A stretch of 64,000 nucleotides of DNA, taken from positions 186,001-250,000 of the forward strand of contig NZ_JABWMJ010000007.1 in NCBI RefSeq assembly GCF_013366375.1. The letters are read 5' to 3'. Positions 9,769 to 18,296 of the stretch are shown in pieces. The position numbers were made by a program, and so were the translations under genes. The DNA is from Rhizobacter koreensis. GTDB taxonomy: Bacteria; Pseudomonadota; Gammaproteobacteria; Burkholderiales; Burkholderiaceae_C. The notes under the pieces were generated by a model. The model was not told the origin of the DNA. It saw only the letters and a list, made by a program, of their open reading frames with translations, and did no database searches. Position 1 is the stretch's first letter; each line of letters starts with the position of its first letter.

Positions 9769-10284
9769 ATGTGGGACCAGGTGCTTCGCACGCTTCAACA
9801 CGAGTTCTCCGATGTCCCCGACGTCGAGCAGCTCACGCGCATCGTGCTGCGCTTCGTGCTCGCCGTCGTGCTCGGCGCGCTGATCGGCTACGACCGCGAG
9901 CGCGCCGAGAGCACCGCGGGCCTGCGCACCCACATGCTGGTCGCGCTCGGCACGGCGATGTTCGTGCTCGTGTCGCAGCAGGCCGGGCTCGACGCCGAGG
10001 GCATGAGCCGCGTCATCCAGGGCCTGCTCGCCGGCATCGGCTTCCTGGGAGCCGGGGCGGTCATCAAGCTCAGCGAGACGGGGCAGGTGCGCGGGCTCAC
10101 CACCGCGGCCGGACTGTGGTCGACCGCCGCGATCGGCATGACGGTCGGGCTCGGCCGCGAGATGACCGCGGTGATCGCGACCCTGTTCGTGCTCGCCATC
10201 CTTGCCCTCGTGCTGCGCTGGGAGCACTACGCCGAGCTCAAGCAGGGCGCGCGCCGCAACGAGCACGCGACGACCGAGGACTGA
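9769..10284 (+). CDS. mgtC: MgtC/SapB family membrane protein
   Basis: This 171-residue inner-membrane protein has the MgtC/SapB signatures RFVLAVVLGALIGYDRER, GLRTHMLVALGTAMFVLVS, GIGFLGAGAVIK and VRGLTTAAGLWSTAAIGM; four to five helices are visible. Family members are linked to low-Mg2+ adaptation and, in pathogens, to intramacrophage survival; the biochemical role is debated. The ATG at 9769 follows an AGGGAGGT ribosome-binding site. It has only the MgtC core and lacks the soluble C-terminal domain of Salmonella MgtC. Confidence 0.88.
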   Translation: MWDQVLRTLQHEFSDVPDVEQLTRIVLRFVLAVVLGALIGYDRERAESTAGLRTHMLVALGTAMFVLVSQQAGLDAEGMSRVIQGLLAGIGFLGAGAVIKLSETGQVRGLTTAAGLWSTAAIGMTVGLGREMTAVIATLFVLAILALVLRWEHYAELKQGARRNEHATTED

Positions 10285-10469
10285 GCCGCGGCGCGGCGCG
10301 CCACTGGCCGAGCCGATCGCGGGTCGCGTCGGGCTCCTCGCCGGATCGCCGACCGCCGGTCCCCGCCCGCCGGCTCCGGACGGGGCGGCACGGCGCTTTC
10401 CTACATCGAGGCTCCCAAGCGCTGGCTAATCTCGCCGCACTTGCCCATCGGGCGCACCAGGAGACGACG

Positions 10470-10946
10470 ATGACGAAGCCCACCGACACCCGGATCGAGG
10501 CCCTGCGCGTGCGCAGCCTCGCGGCGCTCGCCGGCAGCGCGCTGGCGCTCGCCGCGGCCGGCGCCTTCGCGGCCGACAAGGCGCCCGCCGACTCGCGTTA
10601 CCAGCAGGAGCGCTCGGTGTGCACCGGCGGCATGTCGCAGCAGGACCGCGCGACCTGCCTGCGCGAGGCCGGCGCCGCCAAGGACGAGGCACGTCGCGGC
10701 CAGCTCTCGAACGGCACCTCGGGCGCGTCGCGCGACGCCAACGCGACCGATCGCTGCAACGCGCTGCCGGCCAAGGATCGCGCCGACTGCGTCGCGCGCA
10801 TCCAGGGCCCGCAGGCGGCCAACCAGCGCACCCAGACCTCGGGCAGCGTCGCCGGCGGCGGCGTGCTGCGCGAGACGACGACCACCACGACGACCATCAC
10901 GACCATTCCCGGCGGCAGCGCGGCCCCGGCGAGTCCGGCGCGCTGA
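10470..10946 (+). CDS. Secreted four-Cys hypothetical protein
   Basis: This 158-residue protein has a Sec signal peptide (LAALAGSALALAAAGAFAAD, cleavage near residue 35). The mature part has two short Cys pairs, VCTGGMSQQDRATCLREA and RCNALPAKDRADCVARI, spaced alike and probably forming disulfides in the periplasm, then a Thr-rich tail containing seven consecutive Thr residues. I do not recognise a named family. It lies between mgtC and selD on the same strand, with 185 and 147 bp gaps, so it is probably a single gene. Confidence 0.7.
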   Translation: MTKPTDTRIEALRVRSLAALAGSALALAAAGAFAADKAPADSRYQQERSVCTGGMSQQDRATCLREAGAAKDEARRGQLSNGTSGASRDANATDRCNALPAKDRADCVARIQGPQAANQRTQTSGSVAGGGVLRETTTTTTTITTIPGGSAAPASPAR

Positions 10947-11093
10947 GCGCGGCCATGGGCGGGGGTCGGCGCGCCCGTGCAAGGCCGATGACGGCTCGAG
11001 GGGGCTCGTAGGGGCGCTGGCGGCGACGCGGGGCCGCGCTCGGCGGCGCGCCCGACAATAGGCGCCCTCCCCGATCTCCGTCCGTCCCGCGCC

Positions 11094-12146
11094 ATGTCGA
11101 CCTCGCCCGCTCCCGTCCGTCTCACCTCGCTGTCGCACGGAGGCGGCTGCGGCTGCAAGATCGCGCCGGGCGTGCTCTCGCAGATCCTGCGCGGCAGCGC
11201 CGGGCTGCCGGTGCCGCCCGAGCTGCTGGTCGGCATCGAGACCGCCGACGACGCCGCGGTCTACCGCCTGAACGACGAGCAGGCGCTGGTCGCGACGACG
11301 GACTTCTTCATGCCGATCGTCGACGACCCGTACGACTTCGGCCGCATCGCCGCGACCAACGCGATCAGCGACGTGTATGCGATGGGCGGGCGGCCGATCA
11401 TGGCGCTGGCGCTGGTCGGCATGCCGATCAACGTGCTGCCGCTCGAGACGATCGGCCGCATCCTCGAAGGCGGCCGCGCCGTCTGCGCCGCCGCGGGCAT
11501 CCCGGTCGCCGGCGGCCACTCGATCGACTCGGTCGAGCCGATCTACGGCCTGGTGGTGCTCGGGCTCGTGCACCCCGACCGCGTCAAGCGCAACGCCGGC
11601 GCGCGCGCCGGCGACGCGCTGGTGCTCGGCAAGCCGCTCGGCGTGGGCGTGCTGTCGGCCGCGCTCAAGAAGGACCGCCTCGACGGCGCCGGCTACGACC
11701 GCATGATCGCCAGCACGACCCGGCTCAACACGCCGGGCGTCCCGCTCGCCGAGCTCGCCGGCGTGCACGCGCTCACCGACGTCACCGGCTTCGGCCTCGC
11801 CGGCCACGCGCTCGAGCTGGCGCGCGGCGCCGGCTGCCGCGTCGCGATCAACTGGGAGCAGGTGCCGCTGATCGAAGGCGCGCGCGCCTTGGCGGCAGGC
11901 GGCGCGATCACCGGCGCGTCGGCGCGCAACTGGGCGAGCTACGGCGCCGAGGTCGTGCTGCCGGACGGGTTCGAAGCGGTCGACCAGGCCCTCCTCACCG
12001 ACCCGCAGACCAGCGGCGGCCTGCTCGTCGCCTGCGCGCCCGATGCCGTGACGAGCGTGCTCGACATCTTCAAGCGCGAAGGCTTCGCGAGCGCCGCCGT
12101 CATCGGCGCGGTCGAGGCGGGGCCGGCCGAGCTCGTCGTCCGCTGA
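11094..12146 (+). CDS. selD: Selenide, water dikinase (selenophosphate synthase)
   Basis: This 350-residue protein starts with the active-site loop LSHGGGCGCKI (Cys19 and Lys22 in the catalytic positions), followed by DDAAVY and TTDFFMPIVDDPYDFGRIAATNAISDVYAMGG, and ends with LLTDPQTSGGLLVA. It makes selenophosphate from selenide and ATP for selenocysteine, 2-selenouridine or selenoneine. A Cys, not Sec, codon is used. An ACAATA-type -10 element is visible at about 11054-11060. selA, selB, mnmH and senB are not in the window, so which selenium pathway it serves cannot be told here. Confidence 0.95.
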   Translation: MSTSPAPVRLTSLSHGGGCGCKIAPGVLSQILRGSAGLPVPPELLVGIETADDAAVYRLNDEQALVATTDFFMPIVDDPYDFGRIAATNAISDVYAMGGRPIMALALVGMPINVLPLETIGRILEGGRAVCAAAGIPVAGGHSIDSVEPIYGLVVLGLVHPDRVKRNAGARAGDALVLGKPLGVGVLSAALKKDRLDGAGYDRMIASTTRLNTPGVPLAELAGVHALTDVTGFGLAGHALELARGAGCRVAINWEQVPLIEGARALAAGGAITGASARNWASYGAEVVLPDGFEAVDQALLTDPQTSGGLLVACAPDAVTSVLDIFKREGFASAAVIGAVEAGPAELVVR

Positions 12147-12178
12147 GCCGCGCCGGACCGCTTCGGCCGCGCGCCGCC

Positions 12179-12646
12179 ATGGCAGCGATCCACATCACGG
12201 ACATCGAGGCGGCCATCAACTGGTGGCGCGAGCGCTCGCCCTCGCCCGACGGCATCACCGCATGCCGCGAGGTGCTGGCGCTCGCCGAGGTCTACGCCCT
12301 CCTCGTCTACTACCACGAGGAAGGCTGCGACGAGGCGTCGATGCCGCCGGCGGCGCACGACGCCTGGCTCGCTTGGTACGCGACGACGCCCGACGCGCCC
12401 TGCATCGCGATCTGCTCGACGACGCAGGGCGACGCGGTCTGCAAGGGCTGCGGCCGCACCTTCGACGAGGTGCAGCACTGGCCGCGCATGACGCCCGCCG
12501 AAAAGCGCACGACGTGGCGCCGCATCACGCTCGACGGCACCGCCTGGCGCTTCAACCGCTACGCCGAACGCGCCCCGGACGTCACGACGGCCGCGGCCCC
12601 GACCGCCGCTGCAGCGGCCGCCCCGGCAAGCGACCCGCCGGCATGA
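12179..12646 (+). CDS. DUF3717 + DUF1289 fusion protein
   Basis: The protein has 155 residues. Residues 1-70 (AAIHITDIEAAINWWRERSP) match DUF3717, a small helical domain found in betaproteobacteria. Residues 75-125 (PCIAICSTTQGDAVCKGCGRTFDEV) match DUF1289, a Cys-rich probable metal-binding domain with the pattern C-x3-C...C-x2-C. The tail is Ala-rich. Its stop overlaps the MATE gene start (ATGA), so the two are coupled. No function is established for either domain. Confidence 0.82.
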   Translation: MAAIHITDIEAAINWWRERSPSPDGITACREVLALAEVYALLVYYHEEGCDEASMPPAAHDAWLAWYATTPDAPCIAICSTTQGDAVCKGCGRTFDEVQHWPRMTPAEKRTTWRRITLDGTAWRFNRYAERAPDVTTAAAPTAAAAAAPASDPPA

Positions 12647-14058
12647 CGCGGCCGACGCTGCTCGACGCCGCCCGCCGCATCGCCCCGCTCGCCTGGCCGG
12701 TGTTCGTCGGCCAGGTCGCCGTGCTCGCGTTCAGCACGGTCGACACGCTGATGGTCGCGCGCGTCGGCGCGCTCGACCTCGCCGCCCTCGCGATCGGCGC
12801 GTCGGCGTACATCTCGATCTTCATCGGCCTCATGGGCGTGGTGCTCGCCGTGGGTCCGATCAGCGGCCAGCTGTTCGGCGGCGGGCGCTTTCGCGAGTGC
12901 GGCGAGACGCTGCGCCAGGCGATCTGGCTCGCGCTCGGCCTCTCGGTGGTCGGTTGCGCGCTGCTGCTGTTCCCGCGCCCGTTCCTCGAACTCGCGCACG
13001 CGCCGCCCGAGGTCGCCGGCAAGGTACGCAGCTATCTCGCCGGACTTGCGTTCGCGCTGCCGCCGGCGCTGCTGTTCACCGCGTACCGCGGCTTCAACAT
13101 CGCGTTGTCGAGGCCGCGTGCGGTGATGGTGCTGCAGCTCGGCGCGCTCGTGGTCAAGGTGCCGCTGACGGCGCTGTTCGTGTTCGGCGTCGACCTGCCG
13201 GCGCCGCTCGCCGGCCTCGCGATCCCTGCCCTCGGCGCACCCGGATGCGGCATCGCCACCGCGATCGTGATGGCGCTGCAGATGCTCGCGGCCGGCTGGA
13301 TGCTGCGCCGCGACCCGTTCTACGCCCCGTTCGAGCTCGGCGGCGGCATCGGCCGGCCGCGCCGTGCCGAGATCGGCGCCCTCCTGCGGCTCGGCATCCC
13401 GATGGGCGGCTCGATCCTGATCGAGGTCACCGGCTTCACCTTCATGGCGTTCTTCGTCTCGCGCATCGGCACCTCGGCCGTCGCCGGCCACCAGATCACC
13501 GTCAACGTGGTCGCGCTGATCTTCATGCTGCCGCTCGCGATCGCCAACGCGGCGAGCACGCTGGTCGCGCAGCGCGTGGGCGCCGGCGACCACCGCGACG
13601 CGCGGCGCCTCGCCTGGCACTCGCTCGAGCTCGGCACCCTGATCGCGCTCGGCGTTGCGGCGTCGGTGTTCGTGCTGCGCGATCCGATCACGCGGCTCTA
13701 CACGAGCGACCCGGTGATCGTCGCGGCCGCCCTGCCGCTGCTCGCCTGGGCCGCCCTCTTCCACCTCGCCGACGCCGCGCAGACGATCGCCGCGTTCGTG
13801 CTGCGGGCCTACCGCATCGCGACCGTGCCGCTGGTGGTCTACGCGGTCGCGATCTGGGGCGTCGGCCTGGGCGGCGGCTACGCGCTGGTGTTCGGCGGCA
13901 TCGCCGGCGTGCCGGCCTGGCTGCACGGCGCGCGCGGGTTCTGGGTCGCCGCGACCGCCGGGCTCTTCATCGCGGCGTTCGGCATGGCGGGGTACCTGGC
14001 GCGGCTGCTGCGGCGCCAGCGCGCGGCGCGCGTCGAGGCACCGGCCACGGCGGCGTAG
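12643..14058 (+). CDS. MATE family efflux transporter
   Basis: This 471-residue inner-membrane protein has about twelve helices in two MatE repeats. The first begins LAWPVFVGQVAVLAFSTVDTLMVARVG and the second LLRLGIPMGGSILIEVTGFTFMAFFVSRIG. It is a NorM-like cation- or proton-coupled multidrug exporter; the substrate cannot be read from sequence. I chose MTRPTLL at 12643 because it overlaps the preceding stop by 4 bp and places the first helix about 15 residues in. It is convergent with the histidine kinase gene. Confidence 0.9.
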   Translation: MTRPTLLDAARRIAPLAWPVFVGQVAVLAFSTVDTLMVARVGALDLAALAIGASAYISIFIGLMGVVLAVGPISGQLFGGGRFRECGETLRQAIWLALGLSVVGCALLLFPRPFLELAHAPPEVAGKVRSYLAGLAFALPPALLFTAYRGFNIALSRPRAVMVLQLGALVVKVPLTALFVFGVDLPAPLAGLAIPALGAPGCGIATAIVMALQMLAAGWMLRRDPFYAPFELGGGIGRPRRAEIGALLRLGIPMGGSILIEVTGFTFMAFFVSRIGTSAVAGHQITVNVVALIFMLPLAIANAASTLVAQRVGAGDHRDARRLAWHSLELGTLIALGVAASVFVLRDPITRLYTSDPVIVAAALPLLAWAALFHLADAAQTIAAFVLRAYRIATVPLVVYAVAIWGVGLGGGYALVFGGIAGVPAWLHGARGFWVAATAGLFIAAFGMAGYLARLLRRQRAARVEAPATAA

Positions 14059-14091
14059 ACGCCCCTACCGCCGAGCTCCCGAGCCCGCGTT

Positions 14092-15618
14092 TCAGCCTCC
14101 GGCGTCGCCCGGCAGCTCGATCACGAAGCGGCTGCCCCCGCCGTCGCGCGCTTCGCAGCGCACGCTGCCGCCGTGGCGCTCGACGATCTGCTTGACGAGG
14201 CTGAGGCCGAGGCCGACGCCGCCGGCCTGCTCGGCATGCCCCGGCAGGCGAAAGAACGGCTCGAAGATGCGCTCGCGCATGCCCTCGGGAACGCCCGGCC
14301 CGCGGTCCGACACCGCGACCTGCACGCGCGCCGGTGCACCGGCCGCGTCGGCAAGGCGCGCGGTCGCGACGCCGATGTCGCCCCCACCGTAGCGGCGCGC
14401 GTTCTCGAGCAGGTTGCGCAACGCGCGGCGCAGCAGGCGCTCGTCGCCGTTCACGAACACTGCGGGGCCTTCGACCGCGGCGTCGATGCGTGCGGCTTCC
14501 TCGGCCGCGAGGCCGAGGAGGTCGATGCGCTCGTGCTGCAGCATGTCGTGGCGCGCGTCGAGGCGGCTCGCGAGAAGCACCTCCTCGACCAGCGCGTCGA
14601 GCTCGGCGACGTTGTGGTCGATCTCGCGCTTGAGCGACTCGCGCTGCGCGGGACTCGCGTCGTCGAGCATCGAGACCGCCATCTTCATGCGGGCGAGCGG
14701 CGAACGCAGCTCGTGGCTCGCGTTGGCCAGCAGCGAGCGGTGCGCCTGCACCAGCGCCTGCACGCGCTCGGCGGCGACGTTGAAGCTCGCCGCCACGGCG
14801 GCCACCTCGTCGCTGCCGGAGGCGTCGACCCGATGGTCGAGCGCACCCTCGCCGAACTGCTCGACACCGCGCTTGAGCGTCTCCAGGCGACGCGTCAGGC
14901 GCCGCACCACCGGGTAGGCCGCCGCCGAGACGGCGGCGAACAGCACGATCAGCAGCACCAGCAGCCCCGCGCTGCGCTGCCACTCGGCCGGCACGAACGG
15001 CAGCAGCGGCGGCGGCAGGCGGCGCCGCTCGGCGCCCGAGCGGCCGCGCCACGCGTCGTCGCCGCGCTCGGCCGTCGCCTCGACGGTCACACCCGAGCCG
15101 GCGACGTCGGGCGAGCGCTCGGCAAGCGAGCGCCCGTCGGCCCGTGGGCTTGCGGCCGCGCTGGCGCGGCCCGGCCGCTCGGCGTCGCCGCGACTGCGCT
15201 CGCCGCCACGCTCGCGCGCTTCGCGGTTCGCCTGGCGCCACCCGCCGCGGATCAGCCACAGCGTGCGGCCGTCGTCGAGGTGCAGCGCGTACGGCCTGCC
15301 GAGGCCCTCGGCCATGCGGCGGTCGAACGATTCGGAGCTGCCGATGCGGATGCCCTTGGCATCGTCGAGCGCCATCGGCAGGCGCAATCGGTTCGACCAT
15401 TCGCGAACGGCGTCCAGCTGCACCGCGGGCGGCTGGTCGGCGCCCGGCAGCGAGCGCTCGAGGAGATCGCCCCAGGCCTCCAAGCGCTCGTTGACGGCGA
15501 CGTCGACCTGCGCGCGCTCCTGCTCGATGCGGCGCTGGAACAGCCAGCCCGAGCCGAACGCGAACAGCAGCAGGACCGCGACCAGCGTCGCGTAGATGCG
15601 CAGGTAGAGGCTCTTCAC
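14092..15618 (-). CDS. Sensor histidine kinase (Cpx/Rst-like)
   Basis: This 508-residue protein has TM1 (about 8-28), a long Arg/Glu-rich periplasmic region (about 30-220), TM2 (about 222-245), HAMP (about 246-295), an H-box with the phospho-acceptor His302 in NASHELRSPLARM, an N-box (RALRNLLENARRYGGG) and G-boxes (VSDRGPGVPEG, GVGLGLSLVKQI). It phosphorylates the response regulator encoded immediately upstream; one base separates the two genes. The neighbouring Spy/CpxP-like gene suggests envelope-stress or metal sensing of the CpxA type. Confidence 0.93.
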   Translation of the reverse strand: MKSLYLRIYATLVAVLLLFAFGSGWLFQRRIEQERAQVDVAVNERLEAWGDLLERSLPGADQPPAVQLDAVREWSNRLRLPMALDDAKGIRIGSSESFDRRMAEGLGRPYALHLDDGRTLWLIRGGWRQANREARERGGERSRGDAERPGRASAAASPRADGRSLAERSPDVAGSGVTVEATAERGDDAWRGRSGAERRRLPPPLLPFVPAEWQRSAGLLVLLIVLFAAVSAAAYPVVRRLTRRLETLKRGVEQFGEGALDHRVDASGSDEVAAVAASFNVAAERVQALVQAHRSLLANASHELRSPLARMKMAVSMLDDASPAQRESLKREIDHNVAELDALVEEVLLASRLDARHDMLQHERIDLLGLAAEEAARIDAAVEGPAVFVNGDERLLRRALRNLLENARRYGGGDIGVATARLADAAGAPARVQVAVSDRGPGVPEGMRERIFEPFFRLPGHAEQAGGVGLGLSLVKQIVERHGGSVRCEARDGGGSRFVIELPGDAGG

Positions 15619-15619
15619 G

Positions 15620-16348
15620 TCAGGCCGCGGGGGCGCGCGCGTCCTGATCGGCGTCCTGCTTCCTCGCGAACACGTAGCCGGCGCCGCGCACCGTGAGCAC
15701 GCGGCGCGGCATCTTCGGGTCGTCCTCGATCACCGAGCGGATGCGCGAGATGTGCACGTCGATCGAGCGGTCGAACGCTTCGAGCGGATGGCCCTTGAGC
15801 GCGTCCATGATCTGGTCGCGCGAGAGCACGCGGCCGGGGCTCTGCGCGAGCACCACGAGCAGGTCGAATTGGTGCCCGGTCAGGTCGCACACCTTGCCGT
15901 CGAGCCGCGCGACGCGCGCGCCGAGGTCGATCTCGAGGCGGCCGAAGCGCATCACGTCGTCGCCGGCGGCGTGCGGGCTGGCGCGCCGCAGCAGCGCCTT
16001 CACGCGCGCCAGCAGCTCGCGCGGCTCGAACGGCTTGGTCAGGTAGTCGTCGGCGCCGAGTTCGAGGCCGACGATGCGGTCGAGCGGCTCGCCGCGCGCG
16101 GTGAGCATCAGGAGCGGCAGCTGACGCGTGCGCGGATCGGCGCGCAGCGCCCGGCACAGGTCGAGGCCATCGCCGTCCGGCAGCATCAGGTCGAGGATCA
16201 GCGCGTCGTAGGTGTGAGCCGCCAGCAGCTCGCGCCCTTCGGCGAGCGAGCCGGCGGCCGTGACCTCGAAGCCGGCCTGGCCGAGGTAGTCGCGAACCAT
16301 CGACGACAGGCGGGCGTCGTCATCGATCAGCAGCAGTCTGGCGGTCAT
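15620..16348 (-). CDS. OmpR/PhoB family response regulator (Cpx-like)
   Basis: This 242-residue protein has a receiver domain (about 4-118) with the acidic pocket DDD near residue 10, phospho-acceptor Asp53 in LILDLMLPDGDG and Lys in LTKPFEP, followed by a winged-helix DNA-binding domain (about 140-232, with DRSIDVHISRIRSVI as recognition region). It is encoded between the Spy-like gene (33 bp upstream) and its kinase, so the three probably form one operon controlled by this regulator. Confidence 0.94.
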   Translation of the reverse strand: MTARLLLIDDDARLSSMVRDYLGQAGFEVTAAGSLAEGRELLAAHTYDALILDLMLPDGDGLDLCRALRADPRTRQLPLLMLTARGEPLDRIVGLELGADDYLTKPFEPRELLARVKALLRRASPHAAGDDVMRFGRLEIDLGARVARLDGKVCDLTGHQFDLLVVLAQSPGRVLSRDQIMDALKGHPLEAFDRSIDVHISRIRSVIEDDPKMPRRVLTVRGAGYVFARKQDADQDARAPAA

Positions 16349-16381
16349 CGGCCGGCTTCTCCTTCGCTCTTCAACTCGTCG

Positions 16382-16927
16382 TCAGCGGCGCTCGCGTTCC
16401 AGGCGCTGCATGCGCTCCTGCATGCGGGCGGCGCGCTCCTTCATGCGCTCCCCGATCTTCGCGCGTTGCTCGGGAGTCAGCACGCGGCTGGCCTCGATCA
16501 TCGCCTGCGTCATGCGCCGGCTCACCTGATCGCGGTGCGCCATCATCTCCTGGCGAACCTGCTCGGCGGCGCGTGCGTCGACCGTCGGCGCCGTGAAGAT
16601 CTGCATCTGGCGCTGATGCAGATCGCGCGCAGGCTGGCGCTGCGCCTTCAGGTCGGCCGCCGCGGCGGCGTAAATCTGCTTGATCTGCGCGCGCTGCGCA
16701 TCGGTCGCGTTGAGGCCGTCGAGCATGCGGTCGAGGTGCCGCCCCATGCGCTCGGGCGAGCTCGCCATCGCACCGTGATGCCCGTGGTGGCCGCCACCCA
16801 TCATCGGCTGCGCGGACGCCGGCGTGGCGACGAGCCCGGCCGCCGCGATCAAGAGACCCGCCGCCATCATCTTCGCCGTCGCGACGCGGTCACCCCAAAC
16901 GCCGACCGGCTTGCTTGCTTGCTCCAT
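16382..16927 (-). CDS. Spy/CpxP family periplasmic stress protein
   Basis: This 181-residue protein has a membrane/signal segment (about 22-41, ending PASAQP), a His-rich stretch (GGGHHGHHG) and an all-helical region with two LTxxQ-like motifs: LNATDAQRAQIKQI and LTPEQRAKIGERM. This is the pattern of the Spy/CpxP family, which acts as periplasmic chaperones or as a brake on the Cpx kinase. The His cluster could bind metal. The start MEQASKP at 16927 is supported by an AGGAG site 8 bp upstream. It is the first gene of the two-component operon. Confidence 0.85.
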   Translation of the reverse strand: MEQASKPVGVWGDRVATAKMMAAGLLIAAAGLVATPASAQPMMGGGHHGHHGAMASSPERMGRHLDRMLDGLNATDAQRAQIKQIYAAAAADLKAQRQPARDLHQRQMQIFTAPTVDARAAEQVRQEMMAHRDQVSRRMTQAMIEASRVLTPEQRAKIGERMKERAARMQERMQRLERERR

Positions 16928-17006
16928 CTTCAACTCCTGACGCCCGAAGACATTCCGGGATAGAGACGATGCTCGGACCGACGCGTGAAGAGGCCTTGGC
17001 GAGGCG

Positions 17007-17021
17007 GTAAAGATCTGTGAA
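17007..17021 (-). promoter_or_regulatory. Candidate CpxR-type operator
   Basis: On the plus strand these bases read GTAAA-GATCT-GTGAA, one mismatch from the CpxR consensus GTAAA-N5-GTAAA. The site lies about 80 bp upstream of the Spy-like gene that heads the response regulator/kinase operon. A further GTGAA half-site is at 16985-16989. Position and match suggest autoregulation by the linked regulator; this is inference from sequence only. Confidence 0.5.
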
Positions 17022-17042
17022 CGCTGCTGCCGGGAAACGGCT

Positions 17043-18011
17043 TCACTGCGTCGGCGCTGCACGCGAGCGCCTCGGCACCGCGTACGCGAGCGGCGCCAGC
17101 GCAGCCTCGATGCGGGCGAGCTGGGCATCGGCGAGGAACTCGCGCAGCAGTGCCTGGAAGCGCGGATGACCGGCGCCCGAGACGATGTACTGCCAGCGGT
17201 ACGCCTTGAGCACGCCGGCTGCGATGTCGTCGCGCCGCTCGCGAACCGCCGGCCCGGCGACCGCCACGAAGTAGTCGGCGTCGGCCACCGCCTGCGTCTG
17301 GAGGATGCCGTCGATGCCGCCGACCAGCTCGATCAGCTCGCCGACCGCGGCATCGCGCGCCTCGGGCGACATCAGCGCGTTCTCGCGGCGCCACTCGAGC
17401 TCGTCGATGATCGCGTGCTGCGACTCCTCCTTCCAATGGAACCGGAAGATGTCGCGGAACAGGTCCGAGAGGCCCGGCGCGGCGTCGATGCTCTCGCGGT
17501 AGTGCGCCTGCGAGAACAGCTCGATGTGGCAGGTGAGCGCGAGCACCGCCCAGGTGCTCTTGCCGAGTACGAAGGCGGCGACGTCGTTACCCGAAATGTC
17601 GAACCGATAGCCGTCGGGCATGCCCTCGGCGACGAGTCGCTCGACGCGCCGGAACAGCTCCTGATGCTTCAACTCCTCGTCGGTGAAGCGGACGATCGCC
17701 TCGAGCGCGGTCTGGTCGCCGAACCAGTGCACCCGGCTCAGCTCGAGCATCTTCGAGCCGATGAAGCGCTCGACAAGCCCGAACATGTTGGCGTAGGTGC
17801 GGCCCTGTACCTGGCCGAGGAAGCGCTGCGCCTCGGCGCCCACGAAGTCGAGCTCGTCGACGAGCGAGAGGCCGTCGGGCAGGAAGGTCTGCGAGAGGTC
17901 GAAGGTGCGGCCGCGGATCACGTCGCGGTCGATGTCCCAGCGCACGCGCTTGGAGGCTTCGATCGTCCTGGCATAGCGCGTGGTGTCGGTGCTGGTGTCG
18001 GTGGTGAGCAT
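17043..18011 (-). CDS. Uncharacterised ferritin-like diiron protein
   Basis: This 322-residue soluble, mostly helical protein has two ExxH motifs typical of carboxylate-bridged diiron centres: DEELKHQELF (about residues 112-121) and KEESQHAIIDELEW (about 196-209). Candidate additional Glu ligands lie in NMFGLVERF and CHIELFSQAHY. This is the ligand set of a four-helix-bundle diiron oxidase or oxygenase (AurF/ferritin-like). I do not recognise the substrate. A GAGGAG site precedes the ATG. Flanking gaps of 115 and 285 bp suggest it is transcribed alone. Confidence 0.72.
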   Translation of the reverse strand: MLTTDTSTDTTRYARTIEASKRVRWDIDRDVIRGRTFDLSQTFLPDGLSLVDELDFVGAEAQRFLGQVQGRTYANMFGLVERFIGSKMLELSRVHWFGDQTALEAIVRFTDEELKHQELFRRVERLVAEGMPDGYRFDISGNDVAAFVLGKSTWAVLALTCHIELFSQAHYRESIDAAPGLSDLFRDIFRFHWKEESQHAIIDELEWRRENALMSPEARDAAVGELIELVGGIDGILQTQAVADADYFVAVAGPAVRERRDDIAAGVLKAYRWQYIVSGAGHPRFQALLREFLADAQLARIEAALAPLAYAVPRRSRAAPTQ

Positions 18012-18296
18012 GGTGGGCTCCTCGGTGTCGGCGCGTCGGAGTGACGCGCTGACATGGTCGAAAGCCGGGCCCGGCGGCGCATGAGGCGCGCGTCCCGCAC
18101 GGGCGCCTCGCGAGCGTCTTCGCGCGGGACGTTTGTCCCGGGCGCGGCGTCGCGGGCTCGATCGGCTTGCGCAGGGGTGCTTGCGCCCTGCGACGGCAGG
18201 GTTGGTTCACCCGCCCACGTGCGGACCTGTCATCACCCGGCACTCATGGAAGCACGCGAAGCCAGAGGACCGGGCCGCTGGTTTCGCCGCCACGCT
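18012..18296. other. Intergenic region with small hairpins
   Basis: This gap lies between the hydrolase-LuxR gene and the diiron gene, both on the minus strand. It should hold the promoter of the diiron gene. Two short inverted repeats are visible (18123-18138, a 6-bp stem with GTTT loop; 18168-18190, a 7-bp stem), neither followed by a clear T-run. I see no convincing gene. Confidence 0.35.

Noticed and set aside
12223-12642. Longer start for the MATE gene
   Set aside because: The 140-codon upstream extension overlaps the DUF3717/DUF1289 gene in another frame and has no membrane or domain character; ATG at 12643 overlaps the previous stop.
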